This document shows, one piece after another, positions 1 through 10,124 of a stretch of 64,000 nt of DNA. The DNA is from Pristionchus mayeri (taxonomy: Eukaryota > Nematoda > Chromadorea > Rhabditida > Neodiplogasteridae), in assembly GCA_036245805.1 (NCBI GenBank), contig BTRK01000006.1, positions 41,324,520 through 41,388,519 on the forward strand. The letters run 5' to 3'. Within the stretch, counting starts at the first letter, position 1. Each line of letters begins with the position of its first letter. The notes beneath the pieces were generated by a model, which saw nothing but the letters and a program-made list of their open reading frames with translations, searched no databases and was not told the origin of the DNA. The position numbers were made by a program, and so were the translations under genes.

Positions 1-19
1 CAATAATTGTGCTCCGCAG

Positions 20-1636
20 GTTCACTGACGTGCACGTCTTCGACACGTACAACACTGCGAAGATCTTCGAAGTTTTCGCGGACAAGAACGAGGACTACAC
101 CGTGAGTATCTGGTCTTTGACCTTTGACCACGTCCCTCATAGCAGATGTCCTACACCGACTTCAACCAGTGCTTCGGATCGTTCTTCAACAAGCAGTCAG
201 TTGTTTTCGATGCTTATTTTTGTTATCCTTAACTTAGTAGAAGCGCGGAGGCGCGCGACGTCTCGGAGACGTTCTTGAGCAAGAAGATGCTTATCTTCCC
301 GATCTGCCATTGCAAGCACTGGTGAGCCCTTGCTTATCAGTACTTGATTCTTGATTTATGGTCATTGATCTCTCCTTGCCATCTCATTATCTCATTTTGA
401 GGCTTCTCGTCGTCATTCTGAATCCGCTGCTGCTGGACAACATGAACGCGTGAGTCTGATCTCTAGATCTCTTGTGAGAGAGTGTCCAGAGTCCTTCTCA
501 TCCTTCTCCACTTTGAGCCTGCATTTCGATCTCGCAGGATTGACTCGAGGAGGGAGAAGGAACTCCAGCCGAAGGCCTACTTCATCGACTCGCTCAGGGG
601 CACGCCCAAGTACGCGGACTCGGTCTGTCTTTATTCTTGGATCTATGGTTTATGATCCCTCCCAAATTATGCTGCGCTCATACTAAATATGCGTCTCATG
701 TAGTGGATACCTCGACAAGTTATGAACTTGTCTTGCTGCCGAATGAATATAGATGGCTTAACGTATCTAGTGCACATGGAAGTAGTGGCCAGTGCATAAT
801 CTTTGATCTCCTGCAGATGCTGGATCTGCGTCTTGAGGCGACGTGGCCGCCCATCTTCACCTTCGTCCGCCTCGCAGCATTCCACCACGGCTTCTGCTAC
901 CTCAACCCCATCGCGTCAGTTGATCTCTGATCTTTGATATCCTCTCCGTCAGTATCTGGCCTCCTCAATAGACAGAAAGTACAGAATGCAAACTGATTCG
1001 CTCCCTCCGTGACGATTGAAGATCAAAGATCAAAGATGTGACATTGCAGATGCGATTACTCGAACAACATCCCCTCGCAGGTCATCGAATTTTCAAACTG
1101 TTTAAATTTCATTTTTTTTTCGTATTTAAATTTGATTGTTGCAGGAGAACGACTGGGACTGCGGGCCGCACACCGTCATCAATGCCGCGCTCGTCGCTGA
1201 GATGCTCAATGAGCTATCGGTGAGTAGACTGCGGAAGGGAGCGGAAAGAGGTTGCGATTCCGCTACGCCTCTCCCTCTTCGAAACGCGAAATCAGGAGAG
1301 GGGGATGCGTATCGGAAACGCTACCTTGCATGAAATGGCCATCCCTAGTGTATGCAATGCGGGATTTAATCCAATGGATTGATAGTCGACAAAAGTGGTC
1401 TTATCTCTACTCATTGTGGAGAGAGCACAATCACCAGAGTGACCACTTAGCTTTCGTCGAATGTAAATGATCACGAGTAGTATGGAAGGTAACGAATCAT
1501 TGATTAGCACTGATGAAATGCTCCGCAGCAAGGGAAGCCTCTGATGATCTCGCCAGAGAAGGCGGGAGAAGTCATGACTAAGGTCAACGCATTTAGAGCG
1601 GATTTCAAGAAGTACATTCAGTCGTGCAAGATTTGA
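20..1636 (+). CDS. Ulp1/SENP-like SUMO-type cysteine protease (C48), 3' part
   Basis: Predicted cysteine protease of the Ulp1/SENP family, which cleaves SUMO or related modifiers from proteins. Nine exons fit GT-AG consensus and phase: 20-101, 146-195, 241-321, 402-449, 538-622, 817-914, 1050-1080, 1145-1219 and 1529-1636; the 5' end lies outside the window. The family signature is visible in order: the catalytic His in ICHCKHW (about 300-322), the Asp in YFIDSLRG (about 571-594), and the oxyanion Gln plus nucleophile Cys in QENDWDCGPH (split across the 1080/1145 splice). After this the chain ends in a short basic tail (FKKYIQSCKI). A typical polyadenylation signal, AATAAA, follows near 1714. 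All three catalytic positions are present, so it should be active. The substrate (SUMO versus NEDD8-like) cannot be told from sequence alone. Confidence 0.88.
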
Positions 1637-1992
1637 CTGCCTAGTACTGTTCATTGTAAATTGTATATTTTCTTTGTTGTAGTGTTGTATAGTTAAACGT
1701 TTCTTGTGAAGAGTAATAAATCTGTACTATCGAAACAAATAGTTAGTCCGTGGTGAAAACAAAATGTCACAATAAATACCCTAGAACACATTTAATGTGT
1801 TTCTTTTTGATAAGAAATTAGATTTCGATCAGACATCTAAGCTAATCGCTTTAAATCGTATCCTGGAACAAAAATGAGCAGGGATCAGTCATAATGAAAC
1901 GAAAGGTTAGGATCGCGATGCAAGAGTTTATTTCAAGATTTGAGCATGCAGAAGTGGATATACACAAGGAATGAACAATAAATACACACATG
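1637..1992. other. Intergenic, convergent 3' ends
   Basis: Space between the 3' ends of the C48 protease gene (+) and the coiled-coil gene (-). It is AT-rich, with an AATAAA at about 1714 serving the plus-strand gene. I see no open frame or repeat of note. Confidence 0.6.
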
Positions 1993-4900
1993 TTAGTGAT
2001 TAGTGACCTCTCCATCACTGGAAATCTTCTCCTGTTCAGCCACTACCCTCGCCGTCGATTCAGAAGTCGCCTCAACGGACTCGTCACTCTCCGTCGATGA
2101 CAATCTGCAATTGTTTGGTCGTTGTCAATCAAGAAAAAAACATCCAATTGTACTTTTTCCCCCCTAGTAGCTGGTACAGTTCTGTGAATTGACTCACTTC
2201 TCCTTGGGGCTGTACCAGTGCTCCGGAGAGGATTCTTCTCTATGTTTGTCGTCCTCACTCTTCTCCTCTGGCATCACCAACTCCTCCTCCTCCCTCTTCT
2301 CTTCATCTTCTTTCCCTTCCTTCTCAGTCGATGCTATGGCTGCTTGGATGACATCCACTGATAGCTCCAGATACGAGAGTCTGAAGTGTCCATATTTTGA
2401 TCGGAACTAGAATATGCCCTTCAAGGGTATCCCCAGTCAAGAATTTTTACAACACGGGTAAAGGGTATTTTTTCAGTTATCATTCGAATTTCATATTCCC
2501 ATTTTTCGTCCAGCTCGTCCTACTCACCTATCGAATACTCCGTACTGGCCATTCAATCCTTCTCCGATCGAATCGATCACCTTGCACTTCCCCTTCAGAT
2601 TCTCCACTTTCTGAGACAGTTTGAATGTGCTGCAATGGACAAAGTTATTCCAATTCAAAGATGATGTACAATGGCTACTTGTGGATCTACTATCGACAGT
2701 GGAAATATAATTATTGAGACTTGGGTTAAATATATCAGTTTTCCAATTATTCCAGGGTGCTGTCGTCATCGAAAGCTGGGGAGTACAGCCCTAGCACACG
2801 GACACCCCAGAATTTGCTGCCCTATTCCTCCCGTAATTATAGCAAAACGCCAGTGTAGAGCGTCCACGAAGCACAAAAGTGCTCCGAAATAACATTGACA
2901 GAGCTCTTGATAGATCACCAATAAATAGGGAACTTGCAATTGATCGAGTGCGTGGAGACTGCTCTGCAGCTGCTTCAGCTCATTCCGCACTTCCTTCAGA
3001 TCTCAAATATTTCAGTCATTAGACAAGTGATAGAGACTATTATAGAGTGCAAATTCAGGCAATTGTATCATTGTCCCCACCCTCTCACTGTTTAAGAGTA
3101 TGCGGAATGAAGAAACGATTACTTCGATTTAAAATTCAAACAAGTAGAATAGAGAGAGACGAACCCTCTCCGATGGAAAGACCAGCCATAGAGTCAGAGA
3201 TGTCGCGGGTCTCACAACTGCAAGAAGGAGTCTAATGGCAAGAATTACTCAGATGAAATAAGTCCACAACTTCACAAATCTATGCCTTTTGAGACGACTT
3301 CCAGTTCAAATATAAGCAGGACAGGACGATACTCGTATCAGCTAACGCGGGCATCATTACTAGTGCTATCAAGACCCTCACGGTCATTGGATCATTTTAG
3401 GTATCCACAATTCATACCCCCCTTCCGGTATTTGATGGTACCCTTCTGATTTCCGACAATCATCATCAGCTGCCCAGATTTGTTTCCTAGTGTCCTCTCA
3501 GTCTCAAATGCGAACCTCTCGTGCAAGAGTGCAATCTGCTCTTCCATCGATTCCATTCGGATCTCCATCTGGTTGCAACGCTGCTCGTTACTGCAACTTC
3601 TCTCGTTATGACACTAGGTCGGATGGGAACTATCACGTCATGCCGACATATCAAAGGCGGTATTACACAATAGTTCTCATCCTAGTGCCCTTTTTATTGA
3701 CTGCTGACGAGATCAATGAACTGCTGAAGAATAAGGTTCTTCCACTACACAGTCAAACCCATCGAAACTTCTTTTTGGTCCATGACAAGAGTAAATTCTT
3801 ATGATGAGTTGGTTAACTGCAGAAATATGTTGAGCACTCACCGCGAGTTCTCCTCCTCGACCTCGTTGATCCTGCAATCAATGGGAAATTAAGGAAATGC
3901 GATTATTATACCGGTCAGAAGCATAGATGGGCACCATCGAAGTCAGCTGTGAAACACCCCCGGTTTTCGGATTGGGCACCCCCGGTTTTTGGAAAATTTT
4001 GTCACAAAAACGATCATTTACGATCACCCCCCCCCCTTTTGACCCTAAACACCCCCGGTTTTCGATTTCTAGTTTCAACCCCCGCCCACCTATGATCAGA
4101 AGACTGCCAATCGTTTTTTCAGCATTCGTATATTAATCTTTTAAAACCAAGGAAGTAATGAACAATTTACTAACCGATTCCTGAGCGTATTGATTTCCAG
4201 CCCGCTAACAATGTTAGCATTGCTCCATTTCTCCTTCATCTTCTCCAATTCTCCCTCCATATCGACTATTCTCTTAGTCATTTCCTCTTTGGATAAGGAG
4301 GAGGCCGACTGCAATAAAATTGACTAACATTATACTATTGTAGTATCCCCTCAGCACCTTCTCTATCCTTAGCACCAATTGGACCCTTGACCCAAGCTCC
4401 GCCCCTTCAGGAGACCCGAGGCAGATAGCCGAGGGTCAGTCAGAGAGAGAGAGAGTGGAGACGGAGTTGAGAGATGGTTAGGGCCAGCCACCCGCTATTA
4501 GAGTAGGAAGTCGTAGGGAGTATTCACTTATTGTAACTTATTCTTGTATGATAATAATGCCTATTTAATATCTTCTTGTTTCGCTACACCACAGGGACTA
4601 CACATTCCTTAGGTATATAGACTTTATAGGCCGATTCAGACTGTCTAGGATAGAACTACTCGTGACCCGGCTGATCCCTGAGGTCCAGTAAGCAACCGCC
4701 TAGATTGGGCTTATTTAGTTTATAACGCTATTAGGGTTGGCTATTCGGATCAAAATTGCGATTTCGCAATTCCTCCCCTTCGCATATTGTGAAACTTGAG
4801 GATAAGGAGGATTGCGATTTCGCAATTTTGATCCGAATAGCCAACGCTATGTACTATGCGTGAAAAAGAACTCCCACAACATTGCAACGAAGCTACGGGC

Positions 4901-6046
4901 CAAATCAATCAAGTGTGGGGAAAAGGACTGTTGAATTGCCAATAATCCAAACACTGTGATGTGATAAGCGATTGAGGAAAAGGAATGATTAGGAGCGAAA
5001 ATTAAGAAGTATCAAGGCGTTCACAAATTAGTAATTACGAAGAAGGTCGCTGTGAACAATTCCGTTTGCTCAGATTACCGACATATACGATAATTTCAAA
5101 ACGAATTGCCTAACGAACCTCCTTGGCGGTTGCCTGGGCATCGCTCTCACGACCATTGCTGATCATGGGCGACTCTGGAAGAGAAGAATTGCTCATGAAC
5201 GGAATACTGTAGCTCTACTGTAATAGTGCAAGCACACCTTGAGTCTCGATGGGATTATCGGGGTTAATCCTTGAGTCGTGAGTATTGGAGTCCTCCTTGA
5301 ACCGGGACTGGCACTGGACGTCAGTCAACGCGACTCTGCAACTTACTGCTTTTTTTAGAAAAATCTGCACTTCAAAACTGAAATACAAGTATTGAAACCA
5401 AATTAAATTTGCGAACTCACGCGTGATAAAAGCGCTGGCTTCGCTCGATTTCATTAATCGATTCCGTGAGGGTGCCCTCGCGAGAAATAGAAGATGGAGA
5501 TCTGAACATTGGCAGATTATTCGCAGTAATATGCATTTTGTCTGTATGGATTTCTTACGAATCAAAAACGAGGATGGTACCCAATGTACCTTGATGCTTT
5601 AAAGTTACCCAACAGGGACGAAACCCTGATCTCACCCTGATCCCGTAGCGTGTACGAGAGAGTATGCAAAAGTGAGAGAGCGTGGGATTAAGCTGATCAT
5701 TTCCGGCTTTCCCTTGAGGCTATTATTAATTTTTAGCATTTTTATATATTCATTCTATACTAATTCAACCATCGGCTATTCGATGGAGGACAAAAATTAA
5801 TGGGTCAATTTCGTCCTTGTTAGGTAACTTCAAGTTTACTAAAGAGAAACTGAGCAATTCGAGTATCCCATCACTGTAAAGGATGGGATACTCGAAGATC
5901 AAAGGAAGCTGTGCTTACTCCCATGGGGATGGTGCATCTTCTGGCGGGCCTTCACCGGGCGTCCGATGGTTCATCGAGAGAGACGAGCTAGCATCTACCA
6001 TCGGGAACTCGTACTGAAGGGCGAGGGCGAGGGCGCGGGAATACAT
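1993..6046 (-). CDS. Acidic coiled-coil protein, about 12 exons
   Basis: I do not recognise the family. The model starts at an ATG at 6046 (MYSRALALAL...). Exons run about 5930-6046, 5421-5503, 5240-5341, 5123-5174, 4175-4311, 3843-3870, about 3420-3585, 3166-3222, about 2935-2990, 2530-2632, about 2190-2406 and 1993-2106; phases agree across the first seven. Content is heptad-rich and charged: TKRIVDMEGELEKMKEKW (near 4250), RINEVEEENSR (3850), MEIRMESMEEQIALLHERF (3540), KLSQKVENLKGK (2600). A Glu/Lys-rich stretch follows (2220-2330), then a Ser/Glu-rich tail. This suggests a rod-like scaffold or motor/cytoskeleton adaptor, but no catalytic domain is visible. Introns carry several MITEs. 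Exon ends between 3420 and 2930 are uncertain. Confidence 0.6.
3613..3687. mobile_element. Short MITE, family CTAGGTCGGATG, copy 1
   Basis: About 75 bp with inverted ends CTAGGTCGGATGGGAACTA and TAGTTCTCATCCTAG. Related copies lie near 20996-21065 and 21339-21430, so this is a dispersed family. It overlaps the coiled-coil gene region near an exon end. Confidence 0.6.
4737..4844. repeat. Foldback/MITE, 40-bp inverted repeats
   Basis: Left arm 4737-4776 begins TTGGCTATTCGGATCAAAAT. Right arm 4806-4844 is its near-perfect reverse complement, ending ATTTTGATCCGAATAGCCAA. A 29-bp spacer separates the arms. It lies in an intron of the coiled-coil gene. Confidence 0.75.
5603..5828. mobile_element. 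TTAA-flanked MITE, copy 1
   Basis: About 226 bp. It starts AGTTACC after TTAA (5599-5602) and ends GGTAACT before TCAA, a decayed duplicate. The interior (ACGAGAGAGTATGCAAAAGT, ...TTTCCGGCTTTCCCTTGAGG) is shared with the copies at 53720-53939 and 62835-63054. It lies just upstream of exon 2 of the coiled-coil gene. The TTAA target is piggyBac-like; this is inference. Confidence 0.8.
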
Positions 6047-6787
6047 AGAGAGCTCGATTAGCCTGAACACGGATAGTGTTGACAATTGGAAGATAGAGAA
6101 GTATGTGTCTCGAGTGACGTGCTGGACACGAAAAAAGGTTTAAATACGATTAGCATATCCCAGAACTTGTGAGTGCAATGATTGAGCATTCGCAAATGAC
6201 TTGAGGCGGTAACAGCATTTAGAAAACGTCGGTGCAATCAATTGAAACAGCATAACATAATGGTGAAAGAAACAGACAGATTACCTAAAACAGAATATGA
6301 AATAGAAGAATGGAAAGATAGAAACAGAAGTTGCAAAATATCGATCTTATGAAAAGTTATTTTGTATGGCCGAGCACAACACTACATTGCTAAATCATAC
6401 TGTACTCGTTGCGGTACGGTATTACACTCCTCGTTTCACACACTCTCTCGCCCAATGAGTATACTCAGCGTCAGTCGGCGTCTTTTTCGTTTGAATTTTT
6501 GTTTTTTTTTGTTTTCGCCTTCCGCTTGGTTTTCTGGTTAATTCTTGCTTATTCTGTTTTGCACATCAGTTGGCTAGGTTTCTTCCTTCCAGTAACATCA
6601 GGATCTTTATTCTCCCGCGATCTTTATTCTCTTTTTTTACAGGAATACTAAAAATTATTAAGATATGGTTTTTTATCTCCTCTGCCCTAGTCACGCTATT
6701 TCCTATTATCTATTTGATAGTCTCTTATCCTGTACATAATTCGACATATTCATTGTTTCGCAATAATTGTACCTTTCTCTCTGTAGC

Positions 6788-9493
6788 ATGGCTCGTCGCG
6801 CGCCCCCTCAAATCGAGGGTCTCACTTCTCTCAAAGTGGATAACATCTCGTACAACACAACTCCCAACGACCTCCGCCGCATATTTGACAAGTACGGGGA
6901 GATCGGAGACATCCACGTCCCTCGTGATCGCTACAGTTCACAGAGCAGGGGATTCGGATTCGTCCGTTTCTACAGGTATTTTCATTGTGTTCTGTATTGC
7001 GAGTATTCTTCACTAATGGTGTGCATATATCGGAATTCTACCCATTGCAAAACATCATGGGTTGAAAGTTCAAATTTGAATTCCCACAATTTAGTATCTT
7101 GGCTCCCAATCAAGTTAGATACGAAATTTGGAATATGACCGCATAGGCACTACTGCAGAAGCCCAGATCGGGGTGACAATAGTGGTGAATGGTATCGGGA
7201 GTAGAGCCCAAGCAGGTAAGTCATACCCGCAGACTGCAGAACCCTCAAACATACTAAGGAAAATTTAAGCCTAAATGCTCAAGAATGTCGATTTATAGGG
7301 TATTTTTGAGTCCCTGCTGGAATTATGCCTAGCCTTATAAAGCGTCAGTTCACAGCTTCCCTCCGTGTGTAGGCTAAACAGTAGGACAATACAAACATGT
7401 CTAAGGGTTCGGCAGTCTCAAGGTACGACTTACCTGGCTGGGGTCTACTCCTGACACCACTATTGTCACCCCGATCTGGGCTTCTGCAGTAGTGCCACCG
7501 CATAAACGAAATTTCAAGTGGCTACCTTACTTAGTTCAAGATACGAAATTTTGGAAATTCAAATTTAATGTTTCCACCTCTGATTATTTCATAGCATAAG
7601 TGATTCAAATATTTGCAGTCGTCGGGACGCAGAGTACGCACAGGATCGTACCGATGGGAAGTTCATCGATGGACGCGGTAAGTCTCGATGCATGATTGTT
7701 CCTTGAATAATTTAAAATATTGTTTAGAACTCCGTGTATCGATCGCCAAGTACGATCGACCTCACGAGGTGTCGGCCAGCCGTGGAAGAGGTGGCGGCCG
7801 TGGCAGGTAATCCAACACAACTAAGCATTTCCAGTTGCACAGTGATCCCGTGAATGGTGATTTGGTTGTTCATTCTCAGATGGCAGTGCTTAGCTGTGGC
7901 TGGCATGCAGTTTTGGAAACAGCGAAAGCTGTTTGAAGCAGAGTTGCTGGCTGCTGGCTGATAGTGCGAGCGGACGGGGGTGAATGCAGAATGGTTATTG
8001 GACACTTCCTTGTTTTAGGGGTTAGACTTCGGTGAGGTCTGTACTTGCCTAGCTTAAGGCAACTTTAAGCTGCTTCTGTTCTGGGATAAGTTGGCTCGAG
8101 TTCTGGGATAAGTTGGCTTGTTTTGGCTCGAGGAGATTGATGCGGAGTAAGCATTCTAAAATATATAAGTCTTTGATAAGGTCTCGATCGCGATCCCGAT
8201 CTTACGAGAGAAGAAGATCGCGCACTCGCTCTCCTCCCGGCAGGAATCGTTCGAGATCTCGCAGCAGGGATCGATCCAGATCCAGGTGAGCATGTTAAGT
8301 TATTCGAGCACTTAATCAATAGGAAAATCGTGCACAGAAGTTTCCTATTATCCTCAAAACTGAGATAAAAATTAAAAATTAAATCTTGATAACTTCTTTA
8401 ATTTTTTAAAACTAGTTTTCTTGATCCATTTCCTAATCTAATAATGACACTATATAATTCAAGACATATAGGACAATCTATATCTGGGACTTCTGCAGTT
8501 GAGGGACCCGAAGCTCCGCCCACTTTTTCCTCTGCGTCTCTACCCCTACGCTCTCCCTGGTGCTCTAGCTGTAATCGCGCACCTTTCTGTGCGCATCATC
8601 GCCTAAGCGGTAAGCAACGTTAGGGTCTCCCCGCTTCGCGGGGAGCCCCTAACGTTGCTTACTAGGCGACCCGCTTCGCGGGTCGCCAACTATTATAAGG
8701 AAGGAATGCTCTCTCTGCGCACCCTGCTTGAAATGGACTTGCGAGACAAACAGAGTAAGCTAGAGTGCCAGACAAACAGAGAGCGTAAGGGGGGCTGAGG
8801 GGGTAGATACGCAGAGGAAAAAGTGGGCGGAGCTTCGGGTCCCTCAACTGCAGAAGTGCCCTATATCTTATGCAGATTGCAATTTGCGAAATCAAAACGA
8901 TACTGTATCTGAAACATTTGCTTTTCCAGATCGCCTAAGAGATCCCGATCTCGCTCCGCCTCTCCCAGAAGAAACAGAAGAACAAGCAGGTACAATTTGA
9001 TTCCTTTGTTTATAGATGATATTTCAAACAAACTTTTTTCGCACCACTATCGAACTACGATTCGGCCCAATATGGGCGAATCCTATGTAGTTATATCATA
9101 CTTTTCATTGAGATCTCGTACTCGCTCGCCTTCTCGCTCCGCTTCTCCCAGAAGAAAGGACGACAGAAGAAGCAGGTGGGAATACGATATATTGAAATGC
9201 ATAATTAAAATGTTAGGTCATTTGTATAGAAGCCCATTTTGAGGTATGGATAGGCGTACGAGTAGTTTTGGTATAATGACACGAGTTAGGCTCCTCTAAA
9301 GCGCACTAAAATGTTGGCTAGTTGTAACTGGTACTACTGTCGAACAATGAACAATCGCAGTAGGGATGATTCCTAGCCATCCCCATATAACTAACCGACC
9401 TTTGAAATTGTCTGCTTATTTTTTGGTACTTTTTTCGTTATTATTTTCTCTCTTTGTAGATCCCGCAGTCGCTCCCGATCGATCAGCCGTTAA
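6788..9493 (+). CDS. rsp-4: SR splicing factor SRSF2/SC35 (rsp-4)
   Basis: Nuclear pre-mRNA splicing factor: an N-terminal RRM binds RNA and a C-terminal RS domain recruits the spliceosome. Exons are 6788-6975, 7619-7677, 7728-7806, 8181-8285, 8930-8989, 9113-9175 and 9460-9493, all phase-consistent. RRM motifs visible are LKVDNISY (RNP2), [10 protein letters not shown] (RNP1), a [18 protein letters not shown] helix and [13 protein letters not shown] Gly/Arg linker (SRGRGGGRG) follows, then RS dipeptides ([22 protein letters not shown] twice), ending RSISR-stop. The overall order matches C. elegans rsp-4, recalled rather than searched. A splice-acceptor-like TTTCTCTCTGTAG lies one base before the ATG, which could be a trans-splice site. 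Introns 1 and 4 each carry a MITE. Confidence 0.93.
7146..7496. mobile_element. MITE with 8-bp target duplication (rsp-4 intron 1)
   Basis: 351 bp. Ends are inverted repeats of about 42 bp (GGCACTACTGCAGAAGCCCA... and ...TGGGCTTCTGCAGTAGTGCC). Both sides are flanked by ACCGCATA (7138-7145 and 7497-7504), an 8-bp target-site duplication as left by hAT-type transposases. No open frame is inside, so it is non-autonomous. Confidence 0.88.
8076..8130. repeat. Short tandem duplication in rsp-4 intron 3
   Basis: The phrase TTCTGGGATAAGTTGGCT occurs twice about 25 bp apart, each followed by TCGAG or a similar sequence. This is a small local duplication with no coding role. Confidence 0.6.
8486..8860. 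mobile_element. MITE with 8-bp target duplication (rsp-4 intron 4)
   Basis: 375 bp. Terminal inverted repeats of about 75 bp start GGGACTTCTGCAGTTGAGGG and end CCCTCAACTGCAGAAGTGCC. Flanks are CTATATCT on both sides (8478-8485, 8861-8868). The centre has two more hairpins: a palindrome around CTCCCCGCTTCGCGGGGAG (8609-8663) and GGCGACCCGCTTCGCGGGTC (8666-8688). Its end resembles that of the element at 7146. Confidence 0.88.
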
Positions 9494-10124
9494 AGGGAAG
9501 ATATTATGAATGAATCTGACTATTTATTGACCCCACGTCTCGAGTTTTTCTCCATTCACATTGTCTTAAGATTTTCTCGATCAATTCGAATGTTATAAAA
9601 TAAACGCATGCGATAAAGTTGAAAACGGAGGAGGCTATTGCTGGATAAACTGTGGGATATCCTTAAAATGTAGAGGGAGTGGGGGCTCTGTTGAATGGCA
9701 TCCATGTGGTCAGCCGTCCATCGATCATCCATTCTTCTTATATTATTTACCCATTTCATCTTTCTTCTCGTGGTTTCTAGTCAGTCACTCCTGTTTCCAA
9801 CGTCGGACGTTTCTGCATCGGTCCTCCCAGGTCACTTCAATCATACGTCGCTCCACCTTTCGCTGTGCAACTTATCATTTGCTTATCCGACTCTTTCATA
9901 GTTCATGCTTTGCATTCGTAGGGTGCTGTAGACCTTATGTATATGTTTTCTTATCTCGTGGAAACCGAGACCGGAAAAACGTCTGTCTTTAGTGGAGCGC
10001 AATTTCATGAATTTTCTAATGTGTTGTGCCGATATTGTACTAGGGTTGTGCGATAGAAGTAATAAAAGAAATATAATTAATATTATTACGTACTGATGTT
10101 CAAAAAATAACAGTGGTTTGATAA
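9494..10124. other. Intergenic between rsp-4 and F-box gene 3' ends
   Basis: Convergent 3' ends. An AATAAA-like signal is near 9598. The remaining sequence has only short frames with no splice support. Confidence 0.6.
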
